From Sphingobium_A sp965228065 (GTDB taxonomy: Bacteria; Pseudomonadota; Alphaproteobacteria; Sphingomonadales; Sphingomonadaceae), in assembly GCA_965228065.1 (NCBI GenBank), contig OZ245788.1, forward strand, positions 3,472,001 to 3,536,000: 64,000 nucleotides of DNA, in the 5' to 3' direction. A program made the position numbers and the translations under genes. Numbering within the stretch: the stretch's first letter is position 1; each line of letters begins with the position of its first letter. Below the pieces are notes generated by a model, which saw nothing but the letters and a program-made list of their open reading frames with translations, did no database searches and had not been told where the DNA came from. This document shows, one piece after another, positions 43,991 through 52,973 of the stretch.

Positions 43991-45012
43991 GCCGCCCGGG
44001 TCATCGCGAAGATGCCGGTCGCGTTGCCGCTGTCGAACGCCAGGTCGAGCGTGCCCGTCGCCGGATTTCGATCACGCGAGATGAATTCGTAAAAGGATCC
44101 GGGCACGCTGCGCCGTTCCTCGACGCCGTCGCCGCAGACGAACACGCGCTCGACCGGATCGGCGCGGAACGCGGTCTGCCGCACCCGGCCGCTGCCCGAC
44201 ACTTCGACCTTGTCCTTGATCGGCCAATTCTCGGCGCGCAGCCGATCGGTCAGCGCGTCGACATCGGCAACCCGGTCGGTCGCATGGTTGAAGGCATTGC
44301 CCTCCGTCGCGATCCACGCCGCTTCGGCGGAGCGGGCGAGCAATGTCTCGTAATCTGCGGTGCGCACCGGGCCGTGATGGCGTTCGAACGCGGCGGCGAT
44401 GCGCGGCAGCATGGCGAGCGCCTGCGCGAGGGGGGCCGTGCCGTGCCGTGCATAGTCGTGGAGCAATGCCGCTTCCTCGGGGCCCAGCGGATCGCGCGAT
44501 GTGCCGAACACGCGGCGCGCGGCGGCGCCGAACGCGTCGTCATAGCGCTCCACATGCAGCTCGCTCACGAAATATTGCGGGATCGCGTCGGGCAGGTCGC
44601 GATGGCAATAGGCATGACCGGTCATCTTCAGCGCGGGCAGCGGATAGACACCCGCGATATGATAGCCGAGCGGCGCCAGGATACGCGCGAACGCGTCCTG
44701 GCCGGCCGGCAGTGCGCCGGTGGGGCCCACGGGAAAGCGGATGGTGCGCAGCGCGCCATGATCGAACAGGATGCGCTCGCCGCGCGCCAGTCGCTCCGCG
44801 CCATAGGCCGCTCCGCTCGGCACGCGCACGAGCAGGCCGTCGAACAGCACCACGCCGAGCGCCATCGCGAATGCGGCGCGCGATACGCTCGGGCCGGTTT
44901 CGGCCAGCAGGCGCGGGTCGATGACGATCGAATCGAGAGCGATACCGCCGGCCTTCGCGCCCAGCGTACCGATCACCAGCCGTTCGATCGTGCTTTCATT
45001 CCCGTTGCGCAT
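43987..45012 (-). CDS. 2-oxoadipate dioxygenase/decarboxylase, HglS-like (DUF1338 family)
   Basis: 341 residues from the ATG at 45012 with GTGGAG ahead; a GTG four codons upstream is less likely. Family landmarks: a His-x3-Arg pair in FDHGALRTI (His ~85, Arg ~89), His ~243 in NAFNHATDR and Glu ~309 in GSFYEFISR, matching the metal/substrate residues known for Pseudomonas HglS. HglS turns 2-oxoadipate into D-2-hydroxyglutarate with O2 and loss of CO2, in lysine catabolism. First gene of a six-gene overlapping operon. The role is inferred from the family and the neighbour. Confidence 0.85.
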   Translation of the reverse strand: MRNGNESTIERLVIGTLGAKAGGIALDSIVIDPRLLAETGPSVSRAAFAMALGVVLFDGLLVRVPSGAAYGAERLARGERILFDHGALRTIRFPVGPTGALPAGQDAFARILAPLGYHIAGVYPLPALKMTGHAYCHRDLPDAIPQYFVSELHVERYDDAFGAAARRVFGTSRDPLGPEEAALLHDYARHGTAPLAQALAMLPRIAAAFERHHGPVRTADYETLLARSAEAAWIATEGNAFNHATDRVADVDALTDRLRAENWPIKDKVEVSGSGRVRQTAFRADPVERVFVCGDGVEERRSVPGSFYEFISRDRNPATGTLDLAFDSGNATGIFAMTRAA

Positions 45013-45020
45013 GATAGTCT

Positions 45021-45037
45021 CCACCGCGATATGGTGG
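45021..45037. promoter_or_regulatory. Inverted repeat upstream of the hglS-like gene
   Basis: CCACC (45021-45025) and GGTGG (45033-45037) with a 7-base spacer lie just ahead of the hglS-like start and partly cover its ribosome site. A LysR gene reads away on the other side, so this may be a regulatory half-site pair. Confidence 0.3.
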
Positions 45038-45088
45038 TTCTCTGATGCAAGTGCTACGATCTGACAAACGCGAAGGGGTCATCTGCTG

Positions 45089-46003
45089 ATGACAGATTGG
45101 AATGAACGAGCGCGCAAGCTATTGCCGCCAATGGGTGCGCTCAACAGTTTTGCGGCTGCCGCCCGGCTGGGGAGCTTCTCGCGGGCGGGTGAGGAAGTGG
45201 GCCTGACCCAGAGCGCGGTCAGCCGTCAGGTCGCGTTGCTTGAGGATTGGCTTCAGGCGCCGTTGTTCACGCGCACGGGGCGCCGGGTCAGTCTGAATGC
45301 CGAGGGCCGGGCTTATGCCGAGGATGTCGGCCCGGCGCTCGATCGTATCCGTCGCGCCACCGCACGCTTCGCGGATGGGCGGCCGACCAACGAACTGAGC
45401 ATCGCGACCTTGCCGAGCTTCGGCATGCGCTGGCTTGCCCCCAGGCTGCCGCGCCTGACCGCGCGCCACCCCGAACTGGTGGTGAATTTCGCCGCGCGGT
45501 CCTTTCCGTTCGATTTTGCGGACGAGGCGTTCGACGCCGCGATCCATTTCGGGCGGCCGGACTGGCCGGGCGCGGTTCATGATTTCCTGTTCCGGGAACG
45601 CGCGCTGCCGGTCTGCTCGCCCGACTGGCTGGCTGCCAATCCGATCACTGGCCCCGCCGATTTCCTCGGCAAGACATTGCTGTTCCAGACGTCGCGACGC
45701 ACCGCCTGGGATCGCTGGCTGCGTGCTGCCGGAGTCGATGCGCCGGCGACGACCGGCGGGCCGGCATTCGAGCATTTCCTGATGCTGGCGCAGGCAGCGG
45801 CCGCAGGTGCGGGCGCCGCACTGATTCCAAGTTTCCTGATCGAGCCCGAGCTGGCGGCCGGTACCTTGGTCTGCCCCGTGCCCGTGCCGCTGTCGACCGA
45901 CGAGGCCTATTATCTCGTCTATCCCGAAGGCGGCACGGTCAGCACGCCGCTTGCGCGGTTCCGTGCATGGATCGACGAAGAGGCGCGCGACGCCGCGTTG
46001 TGA
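45089..46003 (+). CDS. LysR-family regulator of the divergent amino-acid catabolic operon
   Basis: 304 residues. N-terminal helix-turn-helix (MGALNSFAAAARLGSFSRAG, TQSAVSRQVALLEDWLQAPLF) and a LysR effector domain of the GcvA-like group (LSIATLPSFGMRWLAPRLPR, AIHFGRPDWPG). Divergent from the hglS-D2HGDH-astCAD-purU operon with only 76 bases between, the standard layout for a LysR activator and its target. The effector is probably a pathway intermediate. Confidence 0.9.
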   Translation: MTDWNERARKLLPPMGALNSFAAAARLGSFSRAGEEVGLTQSAVSRQVALLEDWLQAPLFTRTGRRVSLNAEGRAYAEDVGPALDRIRRATARFADGRPTNELSIATLPSFGMRWLAPRLPRLTARHPELVVNFAARSFPFDFADEAFDAAIHFGRPDWPGAVHDFLFRERALPVCSPDWLAANPITGPADFLGKTLLFQTSRRTAWDRWLRAAGVDAPATTGGPAFEHFLMLAQAAAAGAGAALIPSFLIEPELAAGTLVCPVPVPLSTDEAYYLVYPEGGTVSTPLARFRAWIDEEARDAAL

Positions 46004-46006
46004 CGA

Positions 46007-46651
46007 TCAGGCGTTCGGCCGTGGCGCGAGCCGGTTCAGCGTCAACCGTGCGAGTTCGAGCGCGCGATCGCGCGGCATGCGGGTGGGCGACAGGCAGAAA
46101 TCGATCCAGAGCCCATCGGTCACTGCCGAGAGCAGGGCGGCGATGTCGTCGGCCGAAACGGGCCCCGGCGGCAGGCGCAAGACTGCTTCGGCGAGCATGT
46201 CGCGCAGCCGACGATTATAGCTTTCGCTGACTGCCGCGAATTCCTCGTTGCTGCGCACCAATGTCCAGAACGCGATCCAGGCGCCCAATATGTCGGGATT
46301 GGCCCATTCGTCGGAAAACAGCATCACCAGGAAACGATCGATCGTTTCCCATGGGTCGCCATCGGGCTGCGCCATTTCCGCCTGGAAGCGGACGATCACG
46401 CTGTCGCACAGCTCCTGATAGGTTTCGAGCAGCAGATTCTCGGGATTCTTGAAATAGTGACGCAACAGGCCGTGCGACACGCCGGCCTGGCGACAGATTT
46501 CGCGGCCCGTGGTGCCGCGCGCGCCCAGCCGGGCGAGGCAGCTGATCGTGACTGCCAGCAGATCCTGCCGCCGCACCGTCGGCGCCTGACGACGCACGCG
46601 GCGGCGTGGCGTCACGGCTGTTTCTGCTTTTGATTCCACGGCCTTGGTCAT
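46007..46651 (-). CDS. TetR/BetI-like regulator
   Basis: 214 residues. A basic lead, then helix-turn-helix RRQDLLAVTISCLARLG, QAGVSHGLLRHYFKNPENLL, and a BetI-type C-terminal domain (LLSAVTDGLWIDFCLSP). BetI represses choline/betaine genes, but no bet genes are here, so the target is open. Three bases from the convergent LysR gene. Confidence 0.82.
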   Translation of the reverse strand: MTKAVESKAETAVTPRRRVRRQAPTVRRQDLLAVTISCLARLGARGTTGREICRQAGVSHGLLRHYFKNPENLLLETYQELCDSVIVRFQAEMAQPDGDPWETIDRFLVMLFSDEWANPDILGAWIAFWTLVRSNEEFAAVSESYNRRLRDMLAEAVLRLPPGPVSADDIAALLSAVTDGLWIDFCLSPTRMPRDRALELARLTLNRLAPRPNA

Positions 46652-46711
46652 GGTCTGTGCGTATCGCAGTCGGCCGGACGCACCGCAAGGGTGGATACCG
46701 GTGTCGTACGA

Positions 46712-48046
46712 TCAGTCCCCGATCGGAACCCCGAAAAGGTCGTGCTCGTCCGCGTCCTCGATCTCGACCGCAATGATGTCGCCCAGCTTCAGCCCGCCAG
46801 CATCGCGCAGATGCACTTCGCCGTCGATCTCCGGCGCGTCGGCCTTCGACCGTCCGGTCGCACCGCCTTCATCGTCGACTGCGTCGATGATCACATCGAG
46901 CGTGCGGCCGATCTTGGCCTCGAGCTTCTCAGCGGAGATGCGCGCGGTCAGCTCCATCAGCCGGGCGTAACGCTCTTCCTTCACCTCTTCGGGCACCGGA
47001 TCGGGCAGGTCGTTGGCAGCCGCACCCTCGACGGGCTCGAAACGGAAGGCGCCGACGCGGTCGAGCCGTGCTTCCGCCAGCCAGTCCATCAGATAGCGGA
47101 AATCTTCCTCGGTCTCGCCGGGGAAGCCGACGACGAACGTCGAGCGGACCGCGATGTCGGGGCAGATGTCGCGCCATTTGCGGATCCGCTCGAGCACCTT
47201 GGCCTCGTTGGCGGGCCGCTTCATCGCGCGCAGCACATTGGGGCTGGCATGCTGGAACGGAATGTCGAGATAGGGGAGGATCAGCCCCTCGGCCATCAGC
47301 GGGATGACCTGGTCGACATGGGGATAGGGGTAGACATAGTGGAGGCGCACCCAGGCGCCCAGGCTGCCGAGCTCGCGCGAGAGATCGGTCATGTGCGCGC
47401 GGACTTCGCGGCCATGCCATTCGCGCGGCTGGTGGCGGATATCGACGCCATAGGCCGAGGTATCCTGGCTGATCACCAGCAGTTCCTTGGTCCCTGCGGC
47501 GACCAGCTTCTCGGCCTCGCGCAGGATCGCATCCGGCCGGCGGCTGACCAGATCGCCGCGCAGCGACGGGATGATGCAGAAGGCGCAGCGATGGTTGCAG
47601 CCCTCGGAGATCTTCAGATAGCTGTAGTGGCGCGGGGTCAGCTTCAGGTCGCGCTCGGGCACCAGGTTGAGGAAGGCAGAGGGCGGCATTGGCGCCGCTT
47701 CGTGAACCGCGCCGACCACTTCCTCATATTGATGCGCGCCGGTGACCGCGAGCACGCCGGGGAAGCGGGCGCGGATCGCTTCGGCTTCCTTGCCCATGCA
47801 GCCGGTGACGATGACACGGCCATTCTCGGCGATGGCCTCGCCAATCGCTTCAAGGCTCTCTTCCTTCGCGGAATCGAGGAAACCGCAGGTGTTGACCAGC
47901 ACCACGTCGGCGCCGGCATAGTCGGGCGACATGCTGTATCCATCGGAGCGCAGCTTGGTGAGGATGCGTTCGCTGTCCACAAGGTTCTTGGGACAGCCGA
48001 GCGAAACCATGCCGATCTTCGGCGGGGAGGGGAGTTGGAGTGCCAT
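46712..48046 (-). CDS. rimO: Ribosomal protein uS12 methylthiotransferase
   Basis: 444 residues from the ATG at 48046. N-terminal MTTase domain with Cys18, Cys54 and Cys83 (SLGCPKNLVDSE, VNTCGFLDSA, TGCMGKEA) for one iron-sulfur cluster; radical-SAM motif CNHRCAFC (Cys150, 154, 157) for the second; TRAM domain at the end (IGRTLDVIIDAVDDEG ... HDLFGVPIGD). Adds a methylthio group to Asp89 of S12. Confidence 0.95.
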   Translation of the reverse strand: MALQLPSPPKIGMVSLGCPKNLVDSERILTKLRSDGYSMSPDYAGADVVLVNTCGFLDSAKEESLEAIGEAIAENGRVIVTGCMGKEAEAIRARFPGVLAVTGAHQYEEVVGAVHEAAPMPPSAFLNLVPERDLKLTPRHYSYLKISEGCNHRCAFCIIPSLRGDLVSRRPDAILREAEKLVAAGTKELLVISQDTSAYGVDIRHQPREWHGREVRAHMTDLSRELGSLGAWVRLHYVYPYPHVDQVIPLMAEGLILPYLDIPFQHASPNVLRAMKRPANEAKVLERIRKWRDICPDIAVRSTFVVGFPGETEEDFRYLMDWLAEARLDRVGAFRFEPVEGAAANDLPDPVPEEVKEERYARLMELTARISAEKLEAKIGRTLDVIIDAVDDEGGATGRSKADAPEIDGEVHLRDAGGLKLGDIIAVEIEDADEHDLFGVPIGD

Positions 48047-48137
48047 GGGAGCGCGCCACATAGTGCGTGTTGGCGCAAATGTCATCAGGTTGAAGCCCGA
48101 TGCGCTTTTCCCCGCTCAGCCCGAGCGGATCCAAGAT

Positions 48138-49178
48138 CTAACGCTGAGCCCCATCCCCCTGGGTGATCGCCAATATCGTATCGCCCGGTTGCAGCGCCGC
48201 GGCGCCAGCTTCCCAGAATGCAATCGGTACGCCGCCGCGATAGATGCGGACGCCGATTCCTCCAGTGATCGCGGACAGCGGCTTGCCGATTTCTTGCGCC
48301 GTCGCCAGCCGTTCTGACAGTTTGACGCTGCCGTCGGTTGCCGCGAGATCGGCCATATAGTCGGCGATATGTGGACCATGGCACGATCCGGCGAGCAGCA
48401 GCCCGGCGAAACTGACCGGATTGATCACAGTCGTCGCGCCTGCCTGACGCGCGAGGATTTCATTGTCCTCCGCGCGGACCAGAACGCTGATCGGTACCTC
48501 GGCCGCCAAATGGCGCACGGTCAGGACGATCAGGATCGATGTGTCGTCGCGCCCGGCCGAAACGATGACATTGCGGGCGCGGTCTATTCTCAGCGCCTGC
48601 AGCGATTCGTCGCGGGTCGCGTCGGCCTCGATCACGGCGCAGCCGCAGGCCGCGGCACGCTCCAGCGCTTCGGAGGAGCGGTCGATCACGACGATCTCGC
48701 GGGGATCCGTGCCGCGTGCGAGCAATTCGTCCACCGCCTCAGAGCCGCTGGTGCCGAAGCCGCAGACCACGATATGGTTGTGGAGATTCTTCTGGATCAG
48801 CTTCATGCGCCATTTGTCCCAGGTTCTTTTGAACACGAAATTATAGGCCGTGCCGAGAAAGACGAGCACGACGAACACGCGGATCGGCGTCACGATCAGT
48901 GCATCGAACAGGCGTGCCCGGTCCGACACCGGCGCGATATCGCCATAGCCCGTGGTCGTGATCGAGATCATCGTGAAATAGATGACGTCGATGAAGCTCA
49001 CCTGGCCGTCGTAAGTGTCACGCAGTCCCGCGCGGTCGAACCAGTGGACGCCGACCGCGATGCCGACCAGGGCGAGCACGAAGATCACGCGCCAGCCGAT
49101 CGAGATCCAGACGGGCGTCCGCGTCTCGCGCTGCAGCGTCTCGTAGCGCAGGTCGAGGCGAGACTTGCGGATCGGCAT
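48138..49178 (-). CDS. Potassium channel with cytoplasmic RCK (TrkA-N) domain
   Basis: 346 residues from the ATG at 49178 that shares a base with the nlpD-like stop; the longer frame is antisense shadow. Membrane helix ~28-48, pore helix and selectivity filter TTTGYGD at ~74-80, second helix ~98-116; then a Rossmann RCK domain with VVCGFGTSGSEAVDE (~137-150) and a TrkA-C-like end. A ligand-gated K+ channel of the Kch/MthK type. Last gene of the serS-surE-nlpD operon. Confidence 0.92.
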   Translation of the reverse strand: MPIRKSRLDLRYETLQRETRTPVWISIGWRVIFVLALVGIAVGVHWFDRAGLRDTYDGQVSFIDVIYFTMISITTTGYGDIAPVSDRARLFDALIVTPIRVFVVLVFLGTAYNFVFKRTWDKWRMKLIQKNLHNHIVVCGFGTSGSEAVDELLARGTDPREIVVIDRSSEALERAAACGCAVIEADATRDESLQALRIDRARNVIVSAGRDDTSILIVLTVRHLAAEVPISVLVRAEDNEILARQAGATTVINPVSFAGLLLAGSCHGPHIADYMADLAATDGSVKLSERLATAQEIGKPLSAITGGIGVRIYRGGVPIAFWEAGAAALQPGDTILAITQGDGAQR

Positions 49179-50224
49179 CAGGCGGGTGGCAGATGCTTCA
49201 GCGGATCGACCGGCTTGCTGTTCTGGCGGATCTCGAAATGGAGTTGCGGCTGGTCCGCGAAGCCGGATTGGCCGCTGCGTCCGATCACTTGACCGCGCTT
49301 CACTGCCTGGCCGCGCGAAACCAGCAATTCCTGGGCATGGCCATAGGCTGTCGCCCATCCGCTGCCGTGGCGGATCAGGATCAGTCCGCCATAGGCGTTC
49401 ACGCCATCGCCGACATAGGCGACGACGCCGTCGGCGGCCGCCTTGATGCCCGTTCCCTTGGGAAGCGCGATGTTGACGCCCTGATTCACGAGTCCCTTTC
49501 CGCTGGGTCCGAAACGCGCGAGCAGCCGGCCGGTTGCGGGCCAGGCGAATCCGCCCTGAAAGCTCGCCGGCGCGGCGACCGCGGCGCTGGACGGCAATGT
49601 GCGCGCCGCGGTGGCGGCAGGGCGGGCGGCCGGTTTGCCTTCGGGAAGCGCGGGTTCGCCGCCGCTCAGGATCGACGCGATATCGAGCCGGAAGGCTGCG
49701 GCGCGTTGCTCCATGGTCTGGCGTGCCGGCGATGTTGCGCCGTCCGGCAATGCCAGGCGTTGGCCGACCCGGAGCACGAAGGGCTCCTGCAGTCCGTTGA
49801 GAGCCAGGATATCCGACCAGCCAATGCCATAGGCGCGCGCGATCGCGATGCCGGTTTCGCCCTGGCCGATGCGATGATAGCGGCCGGCGGGTATCCGCAG
49901 CATCTGGCCGGGAAAGATCGTGTACGGCGCGGCAAGATTGTTGGCGCGCGCGATCGCTTCGGATCCGGCGCCGGACTTTTCGCCGACGCCGCGCAAAGTG
50001 TCGCCATCCACCACGCGGTACAGCGAGCCTTCGACCTGTTTCGCACTGACGGCGGCGGGTTTCGCTTCCCAGGCCGGAGGCGTTTCGGGCAGGTTCGCGA
50101 TCTCGGTTTCGAGCATCGGCACGGGTGGAGGAGGGGCCTGCACGGTTGCTCCGCGCGGAACGCAGCCCGCCATGAGCAGCGCCGACGCCGCGATGATGCT
50201 TCTGGTCCCCACCTTAGCCCCCAT
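49178..50224 (-). CDS. nlpD: NlpD-like LysM/LytM lipoprotein (amidase activator)
   Basis: 348 residues from the ATG at 50224. Lipoprotein signal ending ALLMAGC (Cys21), two LysM repeats (~78-122 and ~124-168), a Pro/Ala linker, and a C-terminal LytM domain. The usual zinc ligands HxGxD are replaced by NQGVN, though LHFEIR and AYGHA remain, so it should not be an active peptidase. NlpD/EnvC proteins with such lost ligands activate cell-wall amidases at division. Placed after serS and surE as in many proteobacteria. Confidence 0.87.
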   Translation of the reverse strand: MGAKVGTRSIIAASALLMAGCVPRGATVQAPPPPVPMLETEIANLPETPPAWEAKPAAVSAKQVEGSLYRVVDGDTLRGVGEKSGAGSEAIARANNLAAPYTIFPGQMLRIPAGRYHRIGQGETGIAIARAYGIGWSDILALNGLQEPFVLRVGQRLALPDGATSPARQTMEQRAAAFRLDIASILSGGEPALPEGKPAARPAATAARTLPSSAAVAAPASFQGGFAWPATGRLLARFGPSGKGLVNQGVNIALPKGTGIKAAADGVVAYVGDGVNAYGGLILIRHGSGWATAYGHAQELLVSRGQAVKRGQVIGRSGQSGFADQPQLHFEIRQNSKPVDPLKHLPPA

Positions 50225-50278
50225 GGCGGTCAGACTAGCACTGATCGCAGGGCTTTGCATTCGCCGTCGTGCAACGGT

Positions 50279-51043
50279 TCATCGATAAAGCGATTCGACC
50301 GCGGCCAGCGATTCATCGTGGGTCAGGTCGAGATGCAGCGGCGTCACGGTGATCCAGTCTTCTGCGATCGCTTCCAGATCGGTGGCGTGGCCCGGCGTAT
50401 GTTCGGTCGTGCCAAGCCCGAACCAGTAATAGGGATAGCCGCGCGGGTCTGTGCCCTTGACGATGCGGGTGCGGCCATAATCGTGGAAACCCTGGCGTAC
50501 GGCCTTCACACCGCGCACCGCATCGGGTGTGGTGGCGGGGAAATTGACGTTGATCAGCGTGCGGAACGGCATCGCCATGTCGATCAGCGGCCGCAACACG
50601 CGTTCCCCCCATGCCTCGGCGACGGCAAAGGGAACGCTGTCGCCCATGCCTTCACGCGCATAGACTTGGCTCAGCGCGATTGCGGGCACGCCGGCAAGCG
50701 CACCTTCCATCGCTGCGGAGACCGTGCCCGAATAGGTGACGTCCTCACCCAGATTGGCGCCGCGATTGACGCCGGAGAGAACCAGATCGGGCTTTTCGCC
50801 TTCGATCAGCTGGCCGAGCGCCATCAACACCGAATCAGTGGGCGTGCCGGTCACCGACCAGCGGCGCTCGCCATGACGGCGGACGCGGACGGGGCGGCTG
50901 AGCGTCAGCGAATGGCCGGCGCCTGACTGTTCCTCGGACGGCGCGACCACCCAGACATCGTCGGAGAGCGCGCGGGCAATGCTTTCCATCACCTTCAGCC
51001 CGGGCGCGTGGATGCCGTCGTCATTGGTGACCAGGATACGCAT
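50279..51043 (-). CDS. surE: 5'/3'-nucleotidase SurE
   Basis: 254 residues: ILVTNDDGIHAPGL with the metal Asp pair, APSEEQSGAGHSLT, GTPTDSVLMA, VLSGVNRGANLGEDVTYSGTVSAAMEG. Hydrolyses nucleoside monophosphates and short polyphosphate. One-base overlap (TGATG) with serS. Confidence 0.95.
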   Translation of the reverse strand: MRILVTNDDGIHAPGLKVMESIARALSDDVWVVAPSEEQSGAGHSLTLSRPVRVRRHGERRWSVTGTPTDSVLMALGQLIEGEKPDLVLSGVNRGANLGEDVTYSGTVSAAMEGALAGVPAIALSQVYAREGMGDSVPFAVAEAWGERVLRPLIDMAMPFRTLINVNFPATTPDAVRGVKAVRQGFHDYGRTRIVKGTDPRGYPYYWFGLGTTEHTPGHATDLEAIAEDWITVTPLHLDLTHDESLAAVESLYR

Positions 51044-52320
51044 CAGGCGGGCACCAGCTGGTCGATGCCGCCCATATAGGGGATCAGCGCCTGTGGCACG
51101 CGAACCGAGCCATCGGCCTCCTGATAGTTTTCGAGCACGGCGACGAGTGTCCGGCCGACCGCCAGCCCGGAGCCGTTGAGCGTGTGGAGAAAACGGGTGC
51201 CTTTGGTATCGCCCGCCGGCCGAAACCTGGCGGCCATGCGGCGTGCCTGGAAATCGCCGCAGTTCGAAATGCTGCTGATCTCCCGATAGCAATTCTGCCC
51301 GGGCAGCCAGACTTCGAGGTCATAGGTCTTGCGCGCCGCAAAGCCCATGTCTCCGGTGCAGAGCAGCATCTTGCGATAGGGCAACGACAGCGCCTGGAGG
51401 ATCGCCTCTGCGGCGCCGGTCATCCGCAGATGCTCGTCCTCGGACTGTTCGGGGGTCGAGATCGTGACGAGTTCGACCTTTTCGAACTGGTGCTGGCGGA
51501 TCATGCCGCGCGTGTCGCGCCCCGCGGAACCGGCTTCGGACCGGAAACAGGGGGTGAGCGCGGTCAGGCGGATCGGCAGCGCGATTTCGTCGAGGATCTG
51601 CTCGCGGACCAGATTGGTCAGGCTGACCTCGGCGGTCGGGATCAGCCAGCGCCCATCAGTCGTCTGGAACAGGTCGTCGTGAAATTTTGGAAGCTGGCCG
51701 GTGCCGAAGACGGCTTCGTCGCGCACGAGCAGTGGCGGTGCGGTCTCGGCATAGCCGGCGTCGGACTGACGATCGAGCATATATTGGCCCAGCGCGCGAT
51801 GGAGCCGGGCGATACCGCCGCGCAGCACCGCGAAGCGCGCGCCGGAGATGCGCGCCGCGCTTTCGAAATCCAGCCCGAGCGCGGGTGCGAAATCGGCATG
51901 TTCCTGCGGCGCGAAATCGAAGCTGCGCGGGGTGCCCCAGCGCGAGACTTCGACATTGGCGGTTTCGTCCGCGCCTTCTGGCACGTCGTCGGCGGGCAGA
52001 TTGGGAATGGCGGCCAATGCGGCGTGGAGCGCATCGCTCAACTCGCGTTCGCGCGCTTCGAGCGTCGGCAGCCTTTCCTTGAGCAGCGCAACTTCGGCCA
52101 TCAGCGCGGCAGCCTCATCATCGCGCTTCTGCGCCTTGGCGGCGCCGATCGCTTTCGAGGCTTCGTTGCGGCGGGCCTGGGCGGTCTGCGCCTCGGTCAC
52201 GACGGCGCGGCGTTCCTCGTCGAGCGCGATCAGCGCGGCCGAAACGGGGGCTGCGCCGCGGCGGGCGAGCGCGGCATCGAAGGCGGCGGAGTCTTCGCGG
52301 ATCAGTCGGATATCGTGCAT
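51043..52320 (-). CDS. serS: Seryl-tRNA synthetase
   Basis: 425 residues from the ATG at 52320. Coiled-coil N-terminal arm (ERRAVVTEAQTAQARRNEASKA; ALMAEVALLKERL), then class II core: motif 2 CFRSEAGSAGRDTRGMIRQHQFEKVE, split over two strands, and motif 3 NGSGLAVGRTLVAVLENYQ. Charges tRNA-Ser. Heads the operon serS-surE-nlpD-K+ channel. Confidence 0.97.
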   Translation of the reverse strand: MHDIRLIREDSAAFDAALARRGAAPVSAALIALDEERRAVVTEAQTAQARRNEASKAIGAAKAQKRDDEAAALMAEVALLKERLPTLEARERELSDALHAALAAIPNLPADDVPEGADETANVEVSRWGTPRSFDFAPQEHADFAPALGLDFESAARISGARFAVLRGGIARLHRALGQYMLDRQSDAGYAETAPPLLVRDEAVFGTGQLPKFHDDLFQTTDGRWLIPTAEVSLTNLVREQILDEIALPIRLTALTPCFRSEAGSAGRDTRGMIRQHQFEKVELVTISTPEQSEDEHLRMTGAAEAILQALSLPYRKMLLCTGDMGFAARKTYDLEVWLPGQNCYREISSISNCGDFQARRMAARFRPAGDTKGTRFLHTLNGSGLAVGRTLVAVLENYQEADGSVRVPQALIPYMGGIDQLVPA

Positions 52321-52417
52321 GGCGAGGCTATGGCGAGACGGATCGAGCCATGCAAGCCGCAACCGCCCGTGCACGCTGCGCGTTACCCCATCGACGCAAC
52401 ATAGAAGGAGCGCACAC

Positions 52418-52858
52418 ATGCAGATCGCGAACAAGAGTTTGGTGGTGGTGGCCGATGGCCGCAAGATGCTGTTCTTCCGCAACGAAGGTGATGCGCTCTA
52501 TCCCAATCTGGAACTCGATCGCGTGCGCGAGCAGGACAATCCCGCCGATCGCGACCAGAAATCGGATGCCCCCGGGGTTGCCCATTCCAGCGTCGGCAAC
52601 AGCCGTCATGCCTTTTCCGAAGTGGATTTCCACCAGCTCGAGGAAGACCGCTTCGCCAGCGAGACCGCAGCGCTGCTGAAGAAGCGCGCCCTGGCGAACG
52701 ATTTCGAATCGCTGATCATCGTCGCGCCGCCCAGGACGCTGGGCGAGTTGCGCAAACATTATCACAAGGAAGTGGAGAGCCGCCTGGTCGGTGAGATCGC
52801 CAAGGATCTGACCGGACATCCGGTGAACGAGATCGAGAAGATCATCGTGGCTGCTTAA
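52418..52858 (+). CDS. Host-attachment-family protein
   Basis: 146 residues from the ATG at 52418, GAAGGAG ahead. Pattern of the family named after an Agrobacterium attachment protein: VVVADGRKMLFFRNEGD, FSEVDFHQLEEDRFASETAALLKKRALANDFESLIIVAPPRTLGEL (split here by strand breaks), LRKHYHKEVESRLVGEIAKDLT, which resembles the eRF1/archease-like stem. Role in attachment is weakly supported in the literature; probably a cytoplasmic stress protein. Family call confident, function not. Confidence 0.85.
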   Translation: MQIANKSLVVVADGRKMLFFRNEGDALYPNLELDRVREQDNPADRDQKSDAPGVAHSSVGNSRHAFSEVDFHQLEEDRFASETAALLKKRALANDFESLIIVAPPRTLGELRKHYHKEVESRLVGEIAKDLTGHPVNEIEKIIVAA

Positions 52859-52920
52859 CGGCATGAGCTTTTTGGGTCGCATGGCCGTCACGATCGCGTA
52901 GCGTGTTTCCGGGCGGGTCG

Positions 52921-52946
52921 CTCGCCGCGATGAGAATCGCGGCGAG
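52921..52946. terminator. Hairpin with GAGA loop
   Basis: Perfect 11-bp stem CTCGCCGCGAT (52921-52931) / ATCGCGGCGAG (52936-52946), loop GAGA. It lies between the host-attachment gene and the deacylase and has no T run, so it may be a terminator or a leader structure. Confidence 0.5.
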
Positions 52947-52973
52947 GCAACCACGGTTCGCCTCGGAGTGGCT

